A stretch of DNA of 64,000 bases from Schistocephalus solidus (Eukaryota; Platyhelminthes; Cestoda; Diphyllobothriidea; Diphyllobothriidae). The translations under genes were made by a program, and so were the position numbers. The notes beneath the pieces are model-generated. The model was not told the origin of the DNA and did no database searches. It saw nothing but the letters and a program-made list of their open reading frames with translations. The DNA lies in the NCBI GenBank assembly GCA_017591395.1, contig WEDG01007643.1, positions 1 through 64,000 on the forward strand, in the 5' to 3' direction. Every line of letters starts with the position of its first letter. Position 1 is the first letter of the stretch. Below, piece after piece: positions 1 to 10,316 of this stretch.

Positions 1-861
1 AAGAGGATCTCAACCGTCTTAGTAGCTGGTCTGCTCGTTGGCTCTTAAATTTTAACGTTGGGAAGTGTGTGGTCCTAAGACTGCGTACCAGAAAGACCAG
101 TGAGGAGGATAATTCATACCAATACATTCTCAATGGGCAGCCCTTTCAATTGTTGAGGAACAGAAGGACGTTGGTGTTCTAATAAAATCCTCACTTAAAA
201 CCATCTTCACAGTGTTTAAAGGCAGCTAAACGCGCTACACAGGTCTTATTTGCGCTCAGACGTGGATTTTGTGCAGATTGATAAGGAAAATCTTCCAAAA
301 AACCTGCCGGGGTATTTGTTCGATCTCACTTGGAATATGCCATCCAGGCCTGGCGTCCGAAGTTTAAGAAGGATTATCTACAGCTGGAACGAGTGCAGGC
401 GAGGGGCTACGAAGGTGGTCAAGAATCTTAGTCATCTGCCTTACGAAGCCAGACTGGTTGAACTTGATTTGTTTCCTCTAAATTACAGGCAACTACGCGG
501 TGACCTCATCCAAACCTACCGGATTGTCAGAGGCCGCGATTGTGCCCTAGAATTTGCTGACTTCTTCAAATTGGCTGGGATGGAACATCTGCAGGGTCAT
601 CCCTTTAAACTGCAAATGAAGTTTGTCCACACGGAAGTCCGTCGGAACGCCTTTTCGTAGAGGGTCGTTGGAGCATGGAACGGACTCCCTGACGAGGTGG
701 TCCTTTCAGAAACTGTTGACACATTTAAATTCAAACTAGATACTCATTTTCTGAGAAACTATTGTCAATATAATGAAGATTTTGTAAACAGTGGCAGGTT
801 GCGCCTGGCCCACACATATCGATGACCCTACATTTTCATTTGTCAGATATATCACTGTGGC
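1..861 (+). pseudogene. CR1-like LINE family A, ORF2 3' fragment
   Basis: This is the C-terminal part of the reverse transcriptase ORF of a non-LTR retrotransposon, entering from the left edge. The first 150 bases encode a segment just after the RT catalytic site (SSWSARWLLNF, then LNGQP). A frameshift near 150-250 breaks the frame. From 250 to 660 it reads through the conserved LINE C-terminal region (LPYEARL, FPLNYRQLRGDLIQTYRIVRG). A stop at 658 interrupts it before the VVGAWNGLPDEVV segment. The fragment is nearly identical, in opposite orientation, to about 4,340-5,205. It ends abruptly after a TATATCACTGT stretch, where unrelated PLE sequence begins, so the LINE 3' tail is missing. It is inactive. 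Confidence 0.85.
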
Positions 862-1830
862 AAAAATCAACGCAACGCTCGCTAGTTTGCAATATAACGG
901 GGCCATCTCAAAAGCTGAACGACTGACAATAAAACCTACAGATTTGGCCATGGCGAGATTCAATGGGCTGCCCAAAGTACACAAACACGATTCTCCACTT
1001 CGACCCATCATATCCCTGCGTGGAACACCCACATTCAATCTGACCAACTGGCTGTTCCGACGTCTGAACTGCCTTATACCATACTCCGATACAATGGTCC
1101 GTTCAGCCGCCAATTTCTTGGAAAGACTCAGTGGTTTACACCTTAAGGCAGACATAGTCGTGGTATCATTTGATGTTACCTCACTTTTCACCTCAATTCC
1201 TCAGAGCCTTGCAATTGAAACTGTCGGTGAATTGCTTGAGAACCGTTATGACGAGGTTATCAATTAGCCTAAACAGGCGCACCTCATGCAGTTGCTCACT
1301 TCCTGCATCAAAACCTAATTCACCTTTGAGGGAACGGTCTACGAACAGATTGAAGGGACTCCAATGGGTTTGCCGCTGTCTGGTTTCATTGCTGAGGCGG
1401 TCCTTCAAAAGTTAGAGACAGTTGTGTTCACGAACCACAGACCAATATTATGGGTGCGGTATGTTGACGATACTTTCGTCGTTCTCAAGCGCGAAATGGT
1501 CGCCGAATTTCACGCACTCCAGAACTCCGATCTATCCGGACATTCAGTTCACAATGGAGGCTGAGGTCAACAGTCAAATGGCGTTCCTAGACGTCCTAGT
1601 CCACCGTAAGACCGACGGCAGCCTAAGGACAACGGTATATAGAAATGCCACCAACACACGTCAAGCCCTCAGTTACCAAAGTAACCACCCATTGTGTCAC
1701 AAACGTAGCTGCTTACGGACACTTTACAAAAGGGTGGAAACTCATTGTAGCGAGAAAGACGACAAAGCATCCGAACTCCATTATTTTCAACGAATGTTCA
1801 CCTCACGGTTACCCTCGTAGCTTCATAGAA
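862..1830 (+). pseudogene. Penelope-like element reverse transcriptase fragment
   Basis: The reading frame encodes the core of a Penelope-type reverse transcriptase. Visible motifs are LPKVHKHDSPLRPIIS, SFDVTSLFTSIP (motif A), IEGTPMGLPLS (motif B) and WVRYVDDTFVV (motif C, the catalytic aspartates), followed by the MAFLDVLV segment. These motif spellings are typical of PLEs, not of LINEs. In-frame stops at about 1,265 and 1,318 and a frame change near 1,520 make it a pseudogene. There is no GIY-YIG domain downstream here, so the 3' half is missing. The 5' end is fused directly to a LINE fragment, and the same frame runs across the junction. Confidence 0.85.
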
Positions 1831-1869
1831 TTTATTTTAGAATTTAGAATTTATATTTGGTAAGCACCG

Positions 1870-3137
1870 GCAAGGCACTGTCTAAGCAAACATAAGTAAC
1901 GAAATAAAGTTATGACAATGTGTGCAGATAAAATATACAAATACATAACTTGTCCTGCTATGTCAACTTTTAGCGATGTTTAAAAATTAATAGTGAACTA
2001 GAAAAAAATAGGCAGGGAAAAAAACTCCTAACATAAAAATGCAGGCAGAGTTCAATAAGCCTTCATTTTTGAAAAGAAGGTAGGAGAAAAAAACTGCTTA
2101 GTGAATAATGGTCAGGTGGCAGAGTAGGGTAATACTGCAGTAGCATTTCCGAATGAGATAATGAAACGTCGAGGTGATTCGTTCTTGATCACTTAAGCGT
2201 ATGAAACAAAATCTCACGAAAATGCGTCAATGAACTTAAGTCCTCAGCATCTTAGGATCCAGAATTGAATTCTGATGATGGTAAGTATCCAAAGAAACGG
2301 AAGCATTTTAGACTGCGGACCACCGAATGTGTACGTCCGAATGACGTCATCGTTTTGATGACTGGTGATATAAGGAGACATCATAGTTCATGGGCGACTC
2401 GAGGTAGCGAAAATATAGTTTCAAGAGGGTCACTTAAATTCCCGATGGTCCTTTCTCCGAGTCATGGGGAAAGCTACTGGGAAAAGATGAGGAAAATAAA
2501 AGGTTAATAGAATCAGTGTTAAAATAAATGTCCAGTCTTCGCTTGAATGCAGATAGACTAGTTAACGACCTAATTTCAAATGGCAAGTTATTCCAAAGTA
2601 AACTGTACCTAGAAGCAAAGGAGAGAGAGCGTTTACACGTGGAGGATGCAGGGGAGGTATAATTATTGCAGAATTTCTTAGGGTTATAAGGAAGACTAAC
2701 GGGGGTAATGACAGAAAGCTTTGGGAGAGTTGAACTATTATTTAGTCGGAAAAAGGAGGCAAAAGCCTGTTTCAAGTCTCCTGACCCAAAGAAATTTTTA
2801 GCTTCATTAGCTGGCATCTTGTTGAGTAGGAAGTAGTTGAAAGAGTCGGATATAGGAGTTTTTTGTGAAATGTCTTTGGAAATTTTCAATTTTTGAATGG
2901 CTAGATTCGTTCATTAAACCGAAGAAAGGACAGCAAAATTCAAGAATGGGAAGTACAAACATACGATAAAGTCTTAATTTAATTTTATGAAGGTAGAAAT
3001 TATAAGAAATAAAGCCGCAAATCTGACCAGCTTTGGCCGTATTTCTATCGGCATGTGGCGAAAGATCTAATTTATTGGTGAAGCTAAAGCCCAAGTCCTT
3101 GATGGAGGAACATTCAATCATAGGACAGACAATCAAG
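1870..3137 (-). mobile_element. CR1-like LINE family C, 3' fragment with 3' UTR
   Basis: This is a minus-strand LINE fragment. Positions 2,434-3,136 carry coding sequence and about 1,870-2,430 is the 3' untranslated part. The 3' UTR (about 1,975-2,110) is recognisably related to 8,880-9,010, which shares the same A-rich blocks and GTGAACTAGAAAAAA stretch. That second copy ends in a TTTA repeat tail, which marks this as a separate family from A and B. The right border at about 3,137 abuts a PLE fragment. Confidence 0.65.
2434..3136 (-). pseudogene. LINE family C ORF2 C-terminal region, frameshifted
   Basis: Two overlapping minus-strand reading frames (2,807-3,136 and 2,434-2,889) together encode the region that follows the RT catalytic core in CR1/Jockey-type LINEs. 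The first has KDLGFSFTNKLDLSPH and LRLYRMFVLPILEF (the 'lgv' and 'vRshLEYa' blocks). The second has YSLLWNNLPFEIRSL, the usual WNsLP motif near the end of such proteins, and then SAFKRRLDIYF. A frameshift near 2,810-2,890 separates them. The catalytic RT and endonuclease parts are absent (5' truncation). Confidence 0.7.
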
Positions 3138-3357
3138 GCAAGTTATAAGACCATTGATAGAACCATCAAACGTGTGGTGGGCAATTTCATATATGGAGAA
3201 CTTATCCGAAGCTGTTGCTCATCTCTTACAACCACTGAGGATCGGCATCGCCCACAGACCTGAGGCGACAATTAGTCGTCTAGTCATGAGACCCAATGCC
3301 CCGCTGTCACGCGGAGAAACGGCGAACATCGTCTATCGTGTTCAGTGCGGTTTCTGT
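3138..3357 (+). pseudogene. PLE fragment leading into GIY-YIG domain
   Basis: This fragment encodes the linker and start of a Penelope-type endonuclease domain: LSEAVAHLLQPL, GIAHRPEATISRLVMRP, LSRGETANIVYRVQCGFC. The same block occurs at 46,470-46,620 and at 63,700-63,860. The GIY-YIG catalytic part is missing because the frame runs directly into LINE family B sequence at about 3,358. The fragment is only about 220 bases, between two LINEs in different orientations. Confidence 0.75.
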
Positions 3358-4268
3358 GAGTTTCTCTTGTTCATTAATGATTTTGTACAGAAATTGAACT
3401 GTAAATTTGCTATGTTTGCGGACGATATAAAAATCTGGAAAGTAATCCACAATGCTGCCGATGCAGATGATTTCCAAGAAAATCTTCGTCGATTGGACGA
3501 GTGGTCCCGCAAATAGCTCTTGTCCTTCAACTCAAAAAAATGCACCCTGCTACGTCTAGGAAATCGAAATCTGGTCACTGATATGCGACCCTACTATTTG
3601 AACGATTTGCAACTCCGAGAAGCACACACACAAAAGTTTCTTGGAGTTTGGATGAAAGACAATCCTGAAGCCTTCTTTGCAATGTTCCAAGGCAGCTAAA
3701 TCTCCCAATTCAATACTTTACACTATCAAACGGGCATTTAAAGTTTTCGATGAAGACTGCTTTTCTAAAGTCTTTGGTACGTTTGTAAGGGCACATCTTG
3801 AATATGCAATCCAAGCCTGGCGACCGTGGACCCAACAGGACTACATGCTCGAAAGTGTGCAGCGGCGAGCCACAAAATTAGTAAGAGGTCAAGGTGAACT
3901 TCCATATGAGATTCGTCTAAATAATTTAAAGCGCTATCCTCTGAGTTATAGGCAGTTGCGCGGAGACATGATAAAAACCTTCCGTATCGTGCGTGGCATG
4001 GATTGCGCCCTCCTATGTGATGAATTTTTCCAACTTGCCACTACGAATAATCTCCGAGATCATCCATTCAAACTAAGTGTGCCCCAAGTAAGATTGGATG
4101 TGAGGAAGTATTTTTTCACCAACCGTGTCATGGAACCCCTGAAATAACCTACCCGAGGCGATTTTAATGTCCCAGTCAGTTTGGCATACATATTTTGCAG
4201 CACCATGAAGACTATGTGAATAGTTAACCTTAAAAATATCAGTGTACCACGTAATCTGACTACATTCA
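3358..4268 (+). pseudogene. CR1-like LINE family B, RT 3' fragment
   Basis: This begins inside the RT palm (FLLFINDFVQ, then MFADDIKIWKV, the FADD catalytic motif). It continues through RLDEWSRK, an in-frame stop at about 3,514 and a frameshift near 3,660-3,690. It then runs in frame from 3,677 to 4,147 (VRAHLEYAIQAWRPW, LPYEIRLNNL, YPLSYRQLRGDMIKTFRIVRG). The end at about 4,268 retains the start of the family B 3' UTR, compared with 10,270-10,330 on the minus strand. The tail abuts the 3' end of a family A LINE in opposite orientation. Confidence 0.82.
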
Positions 4269-4339
4269 CTTTAACTCAATTTATTGAGGAATTTAGGCTT
4301 TCGCCCTTGAGCTCCCTATTCACATGAAAAATGTCAATA

Positions 4340-6010
4340 GTACAAACGTTTACAGTGATATATCTGACAAATGAAAATGTAGGGTCATCGATATGTGTGG
4401 GCCAGGCGCAACCTGCCACTGTTTACACAATCTTCATTATATTGACAATAGTTTCTCAGAAAATGAGTATCTAGTTTGAATTTAAATGTGTCAATGGTTT
4501 CTGAAAAAACCACCTCTTCAGGGAGTCCGTTCCATGCTCCAACGACCCTCTACGAAAAGGCGTTCCGACGGACTTCCGTGTGGACAAACTTCCTCTGCAG
4601 TTTAAAGGGATGACCCTGCAGATGTTCCATCCCAGCCAATTTGAAGAAGTCAGCAAATTCTAGGGCACAATCGCGGCCTCTGACAATCCGGTAGGTTTGG
4701 ATGAGGTCACCGCGTAGTTGCCTGTAATTTAGAGGAAACAAATCAAGTTCAACCAGTCTGGCTTCGTAAGGCAGATGACTAAGATTCTTGACCATCTTCG
4801 AAGCCCTCGCCTGCACTCGTTCCAGCTGTAGATAATCCTTCTTAAACCACGGACGCCAGGCCTGGATGGCATATTCCAAGTGAGATCGAACAAATACCTC
4901 GTAGGTTTTTCGGAAGATTTCCTTATCAATCTGCACAAATCCACGTCTGAGCGCAAATAAGACCTGTGTAGCGCGTTTAGCTGCCTTTAAACACTGTGAA
5001 GATGGTTTAAGTGAGGATTTTATTAGAACACCAACGTCCTTCTGTTCCTCAACAATTGAAAGGGGCTGCCCATTGAGAATGTATTGGTATGAATTATCCT
5101 CCTCACTGGTCTTTCTGGTACGCAGTCTTAGGACCACACACTTCCCAACGTTAAAATTTAAGAGCCAACGAGCAGACCAGCTACTAAGACGGTTGAGATC
5201 CTCTTGAAGTGCGTGCCTATCGAAATCAGATCTGATGACCTCCACAATTAAACATCATCTGCAAACATGATGGCGCTGCAATCCAGGTCGTCGACACAGT
5301 CGTTGATGTACACTAAGAAGAGTAACGGCCCTAATACCGAGCCTTGGGGACACCACTTAGAACCAGAGTAGGTGTTGACTTCGAGGTATCGACGCACACA
5401 GTTTGCAATCTATCTGTAAGAAAGTCTGCGATCCATGTCAACAGCATTCCTCATATGCCGATTTAAGATAATTTGAAGATGAGACGTTTGTGTGGGATAC
5501 TGTCGAACGCCTTCTTGAAATCAGTGTATATTACGTCAACCCTACCATTTTCGTCCAGTGCACGAGTCCACTGCTCTGTGGAGAGTAATAAACTAGAAAG
5601 ACAGGAGCGATTCTGTCTGAAGCCATGCTGGAGATCTGAGAGTAATTGGTTTTCCTCAAGGAACTTCATGGTTGCCTTCTTGATTATTGATTCCATTATT
5701 TTACAGAAATGGAGGTTAGGCTGACAGGCCGATAATTTTTGACATTAGATCGAGCACCACTCTTGTATTTGGGGTATATATTTGCTGCCTTCCATTCGGA
5801 TGGCAGATTCCCTGATTCAAATGACGAATTAAATATATGCGTTAGTGGTTTGGACAGTTCGCTGGCCAGTTCTTTCAAGAACTTGGCCGGTATATCGTCC
5901 GGACCAGATGACTTCGCTTCTTTCAGATTTCACAGTTCTAGTTCCACGAGAGGTTCCTGGAAGATTATATATTTAAGCACTAAAATGGCGTCTATAACAG
6001 CACTGTTGAC
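4340..6010 (-). pseudogene. LINE family A ORF2, reverse transcriptase part
   Basis: Successive minus-strand segments show the RT core: KPLTHIFNSSFESGNLP and NYRPVSLTSI (5,696-5,878), GFRQNRSCLSSLL and YTDFKKAFDSIPHKRL (motif A, 5,463-5,696), then PQGSVLGPLLFLVYIND (motif B, about 5,325) and AIMFADDV (motif C, about 5,255). A 231-residue open frame at 4,550-5,245 follows with the C-terminal domain (SWSARWLLNF, FVRSHLEYAIQAWRPW, RQLRGDLIQTYRIVRG). It stops at a point homologous to the stop in the 1-861 copy. Frame breaks near 5,245, 5,463 and 5,696 make it defective. Confidence 0.82.
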
Positions 6011-6184
6011 GTAGTCAAGCTAAAGTTCCGGTTCTCTAGTGAAAATCTAAGCAAAAACCGACCTAAGTACTCGGATTTGTCGCAAATTTCAACGACTTCA
6101 ACACCATTCCCTTCCATGAGTACTGCTACTGGGTCCTTGTTTTTTAGTCAGCTATTGATATAATGGAAAAATTTTTTGGTTTAT

Positions 6185-6262
6185 ATTTTTATTTATTTAT
6201 TTTATTTTATTTTATTTATTTATTGCCAATTTACAGGCAAGGTCAAAATATATATATATTTT
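6185..6262. repeat. TTTA/TA low-complexity tract
   Basis: A run of TTTAT-type units followed by a short TATATAT stretch interrupts the coding part of the family A LINE between endonuclease and RT. It may be the tail of an inserted retroposed fragment or an expanded internal A/T tract. Confidence 0.7.
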
Positions 6263-6263
6263 T

Positions 6264-6725
6264 TGACCTTGCCTTGAAATCTCCAGCAATAAGCACCTCC
6301 TGGTGACTTGCTACTGCCTTGAGCAAATGGAGGAGGGACTCATCAGCTGCACTTGGAATGTTCGGTGGTCTGTAGATCGTAAAGAATTGTAGGTTCTGTG
6401 AACAATCCTTTTTAATCTTTATCCAGATAAATTCCTATTCAAGGAAGATGGAGTGTACTCATTCGACTGCCGAGATTCCTGTCCTAACATATACGGCCAC
6501 TCCTCCTCCCTTTCTGTTTTCTCGGTCTTTTCAAAAAAGTTGGTATCAATCTATCGAAACCTCGCTATCCGCGATTTCGGCTTTGAGCCACGTTTCCGTA
6601 ATGGCAACGATATCGGGGGTTCAGTCTGATACTAATGCTTTGAGTTCATCTACTTTCGATAGGAGACTCTGAGCATTGGTATACAAACATCTCAATTTAG
6701 ACTGGGTAACTCTTCCATAAAGACT
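6264..6725 (-). pseudogene. LINE family A endonuclease domain (APE-like), broken
   Basis: The minus-strand translation gives LRCLYTNAQSLLSK, then a DIVAITETWL block (the acidic E motif of exonuclease III/APE-like endonucleases), a QLFWKDRENRKGGGVAVYVR block and LQFFTIYRPP. The last segment, HQEVLIAGDFKARSK, corresponds to the GDFN motif with N replaced by K. That change, with the TTTA-rich break at about 6,260, argues against activity. The function inferred from the family is target-site nicking for target-primed reverse transcription. Confidence 0.72.
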
Positions 6726-6822
6726 TCTGCGCATTTCGTGCGATTGAATACTAGAGTCTGTCATTGTTTTCCGAGATGAACTGGTGTCCATCTTTCCGAC
6801 GCTGAGTTCTGATGAGTGGTCG

Positions 6823-7430
6823 TCATCCGAGTTCTGGAGCGCCTTCTTTTGTATTATTCAAGCTCTGTACAGTTGGGTACATCGTATTTAGTGTCCTCCG
6901 TCTCGGCGAGAATCCACCTTGATTATGTACGGGGTCTGCACTAAGAAAGACCTTTTTATCACTTTTATTTCCCCATCCTTTATTTGGAGCCATTTTTTCC
7001 CCCTGCTCGGTCCTCCTCTTCAGTTCTGCTCTCTGCATCCTCAGTTTTTTCTTTCCTTGGGTTTGTAATCCGGCTGAAAAAACACATCCCTGTGTGAGCT
7101 ACGGAGAGCAGTTCTCCGTTCTGGGAGAAGCGAAGCCTGAACATCATTTTCAAGAATGATTTTAAGAGACCTTGGTAATGATAGTTCATGTGAAACATCC
7201 GCTTTTCCTAAACGGAATGCGTTGTGCACTGTTACGCATTCGCTACCTCGAAGAATCGAATATGAGTATTCTCGGAATAAACTGAGATCAAGTTCTTCCC
7301 TTTCCATTGCAATCAGAGAAGTGGACTCGGGAACCCATTTAATAACGAGATTTCGTTTTCGGTCGAAATGTATGTTTGGTGACTTTGAGTTCAGATTTGT
7401 GGATAGAGCATCAGTATAAGGAAGAATGCT
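6823..7430 (-). pseudogene. LINE family A ORF1, C-terminal part
   Basis: Three overlapping minus-strand frames together resemble the C-terminal part of a CR1-type ORF1 protein. They show NLVIKWVPEST (compare VIQGLPESK in the family B ORF1 at about 13,620), then CVTVHNAFRLGKADVSHELS, a DVFFQPDYKPKERK block and MQRAELKRRTEQGE. Such ORF1 proteins bind RNA and accompany the ORF2 protein in the ribonucleoprotein. Frameshifts near 7,040 and 6,980 interrupt it. The N-terminal coiled-coil portion seen upstream of the family B ORF1 is absent. Confidence 0.6.
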
Positions 7431-7439
7431 ACTCTGGTC

Positions 7440-7556
7440 GACTTGTCTGCAACTTCTTTACATTGCTTCTTATTCTTGCTATTTTTATGTAACAAGTAGG
7501 GATTTCGAATGCATAAGCCTATTTTCCTCAAATACACTTAACTGAACTGAACTGCT
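7440..7556 (+). mobile_element. LINE family B 3'-terminal fragment
   Basis: About 115 bases match the last part of the family B 3' UTR on the minus strand at 10,171-10,270 (TTTACATTGCTT, then AAATACACT). They end in an ACTGAACTGAACTG repeat, which is the family's terminal short repeat. This is a severely 5'-truncated insertion. Confidence 0.65.
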
Positions 7557-7934
7557 ACATCATACAAAAGCTTTGCTCATACATACAGATAACGGCGATA
7601 TCTATTATTTGTCATAGGTAATCATCGAAACTGTGCCCAGACTCAACTGTTACAAACAATTTTCTTTCAACTTGAATACGTTATTCACTACTTTACAATG
7701 ACGTGTATTTCGACTGCAATTTTGCAGGTAATGTTTTTATTAATAGGGTCTTCATAGGTAATGCCTATTACGCTTAAATATACTGAACTATACTAAATTG
7801 CAAGTTGTTTGAAGAGTCTTATGGTGAATTCTCACCATAGTCGAACCTTTTTTGGCATTGAATCAAAAGAATTGCTTGATTTGCGCCACCAATGTGAGAT
7901 CAATTTTTTTGGTTTATTCCCAGGGGACAATCAA
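7557..7934. other. No gene recognised
   Basis: This is A/T-rich sequence without a supportable gene. At 7,777-7,800 a short ATACTGAACTATACT run resembles a decayed family B LINE 3' terminus. Confidence 0.5.
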
Positions 7935-8688
7935 GTCACTTTAAGTCACTTTATTGAGGGAAGTAGGCTTTCGCCCTTGAGCTCCCTATTCATATGCAAA
8001 AATGTCAATAGTATAAATGTTTACAGTGATGTATCTGACAAATGAAAATGTAGGGTCATCGATATGTGTGGCCAGGCGCAACCTGCCACTGTTTACACAA
8101 TCTTCATTATATTGACAATAGTTTCTCAGAAAATGAGTATCTAGTTTGAATTTAAATGTGTCAATGGTTTCTAAAAAAACCACCTCGTCAGGGAGTCCAT
8201 TCCATGCTCCAACGACCCTCTGCGAAAAGGCGTTTCGACGGACTTCCGTGTGGACAAACTTCCTCTGCAGTTTATAGGGATGACCCCGCAGATGTTCCGT
8301 CCCAGCCAATTCGAAGAAGTCAGCCAATTCTAGGGCACAATTGCGGCCTCTGACAATCCGGTAGGTTTGGATGAGGTCACCGCGTAGTTGCCTGTAATTT
8401 AGAGGAAACAAATCAAGTTCAACCAGTCTGGCTTCGTAAGGCAGATTACTAAGATTCTTGACCATCTTCGTAGCGCTCGCCTGCACTCGTTCCAGCTGTA
8501 GATAATCCTTCTTAAACCACGGACGCCAGGCATGGATGGCATATTCCAAGTGAGATTGAACAAATACCCCGTAGGTTTTTCGGAAAAGTTCCTTATCAAT
8601 CTGCACAAACCCACGTCTTAGCGCAAATAAGACCTGTTTAGCGCGTTTTGCTGCCTTTAAACACTGTGAAGATGGTTTAAGTGAGGAG
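7935..8688 (-). pseudogene. LINE family A, 3' fragment with open C-terminal frame
   Basis: This is a second minus-strand family A copy, truncated at about 8,688. An uninterrupted frame of 206 codons at 7,986-8,606 covers VQSHLEYAIHAWRPW, LPYEARLVEL, FPLNYRQLRGDLIQTYRIVRG, VVGAWNGLPDEVV and the natural C terminus ending FAYE. It therefore shows what the broken copies at 1-861 and 4,340-5,245 lost. The RT catalytic core is missing. It abuts a TAAA repeat, the tail of a family C element. Confidence 0.82.
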
Positions 8689-9020
8689 TGTATAAATAAA
8701 TAAATAAATAAATTGTTTATTTAAGGCCCAGAGAGCCCCGTCATTTCAAACTTAGTATCGCGGTATAAATAAATACAAAGTGGATAATTGCTGCTCTATG
8801 TGAGCAGCCATATTAACAGCAGAAATTAACATTATGGTAGGCATATCCGATTCAGAACGATTTGCCATTTTTAAAAACAATAGACAAACAATCTTTAAAA
8901 TAAACGGTGAACTAGAAAAAAGCGGTAAAAAAACTCCTACGGTAAATTGGAGGCGGGAGTTCAGCGAGCCGCCAATTTTTAAAAAGTAGGAGAATAAAAA
9001 CTGCTTCACTAAAACATTAA
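8689..9020 (-). mobile_element. LINE family C 3' terminus with (TTTA)n tail
   Basis: A TAAA microsatellite (8,690-8,713) reads as a TTTA tail on the minus strand. It is followed by A/T-rich 3' UTR related to 1,975-2,110. Coding sequence is not clear here. Confidence 0.6.
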
Positions 9021-9444
9021 TAGCTAGATGCAATGGGATAGATCTGTGATGATGCTGACAACGTATGTGAGGGGTTCGGAACGCTCCTTGTCGTGTGAGA
9101 GATAATATAGCAGTCAGAGCTACTGTTTGTTTCCACCAGTGGAGGTGTGAGAGGACGGACTCAACGTGGACACCAGGGGTCAAAAACGAAGACGGGACGG
9201 TAGAGGTCATGAGATCATCATTGAGATGCGACCTTGCTGACTGCATAGTCCCCAATCAAAGAAGCAAAACTATCGGAACCCGCCTTGATCCTCAGCTGAA
9301 CCTGGAGACCATCGTCGAGGGTTGCAAAAGCGGAGAAAGTACCAAGGTTGCCAAGACTTGGCGATGCTAGTTTAAAATGAGGGGGCAAAAAGTAAATGCA
9401 AAGATTGACTCTGCAGAGGATGATGGATATATAATAAGAGACCA
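9021..9444. other. No gene recognised
   Basis: Open frames occur on both strands (for example 9,095-9,370 plus and 9,218-9,445 minus), but neither shows a family motif. The stretch sits between two LINE fragments and may be LINE or filler DNA. Confidence 0.4.
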
Positions 9445-10068
9445 TTATAATATCAAGGGAACTGCCTCAAATACCAGGAGGACCCTTTTCGAAATCCAAA
9501 AAGTTTGCGAGTTAGGGAAGGAAACAGACAATAAGGACTTTATATCTTCCGAAGTTAAATGTTTGCGTAACTTTGTTTTGAAAATAGCTAATGTGGACGA
9601 CATCCTAATTTGCAGTGGAAGATTATTCCAGATGAAAGCATATTTTAGAACACCGAGGTCCTTCCCTTCCTCAACAATTGAAAGGGGCTGCCCATTGAGA
9701 ATGTATTGGAAGGAATCATCCTCCTCACTGGTCCTTCTGGTACGCAGTCTTAGGACCACACACTTCCCAACCTTAAAATTTAAGAGCCAACGAGCAGACC
9801 AGCTGCTAAGACGGTTAAGATCCTCTTGAAGTGCGTGCCTATCGAAATCAGATCTGATGACCCTCCACAATTTAACATCATCTGCAAACATGATGGCACT
9901 GCAATCCAGGTCGTCGACATTCGATCGTTCTTTACAGTAGATTAGTTGCGAATTTAGAAAACATTTCAAGTAGTCTGCAGAAATGATGTGGTTCGTAGAC
10001 GAATATTCTGACGAGCTGTTCAAATAAATAAAACCAAAACACCAAAAACACAGACGCCTGAACACCAT
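9445..10068 (-). pseudogene. Chimeric open frame from two LINE families
   Basis: This is a 207-codon minus-strand frame. Residues 1 to about 45 (9,930-10,068) match nothing I recognise. The next part, about 9,655-9,930, is LINE family A RT from the catalytic region (CSAIMFADDVKLWRVI, SSWSARWLLNFKVGK, ILNGQPLSIVEEGKDLGVL). At about 9,650 it switches in frame to a different LINE C terminus (YAFIWNNLPLQIRMS, AIFKTKLRKHL), closest to family C. An open frame across such a junction is unexpected, but two of its three parts are truncated retrotransposon domains. I treat it as a retrotransposon chimera, not a host gene. Confidence 0.65.
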
Positions 10069-10316
10069 AGCTATGAGGAAGCTTAAATGCTGTTAAAAAT
10101 CGTTATATAAGTAGTAAGAATCTGTAATTGCATACTATTCAACCATAGCTCCTGCCCGAGCTATTCGTCAGTTCAGTTTAGTTCAGTGTATTTGAGAAAA
10201 ATAGGCTTACGCCTTTGAAATGCCTTTTTGATACAGAAAGTCGGAAGAATAATAAGCAATGTAAAAAAGTTACAGTCAAGTGAATGCAGGCAGATTTTCG
10301 TGGTACACGGATATTT

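Larger units (their letters stand above)
4270..7430 (-). mobile_element. CR1-like LINE family A, nearly complete minus-strand copy
   Basis: Reading on the minus strand from 7,430 down to 4,270, this element carries an ORF1 C-terminal part, an APE-like endonuclease, a reverse transcriptase and the 3' UTR. It is interrupted by a low-complexity TTTA stretch at about 6,185-6,262 and by frameshifts, so it cannot encode intact proteins. Its 3' end (TTTATTGAGG on the plus strand) also marks the copy at 7,935-8,688. The 5' end is truncated within ORF1. Confidence 0.8.
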
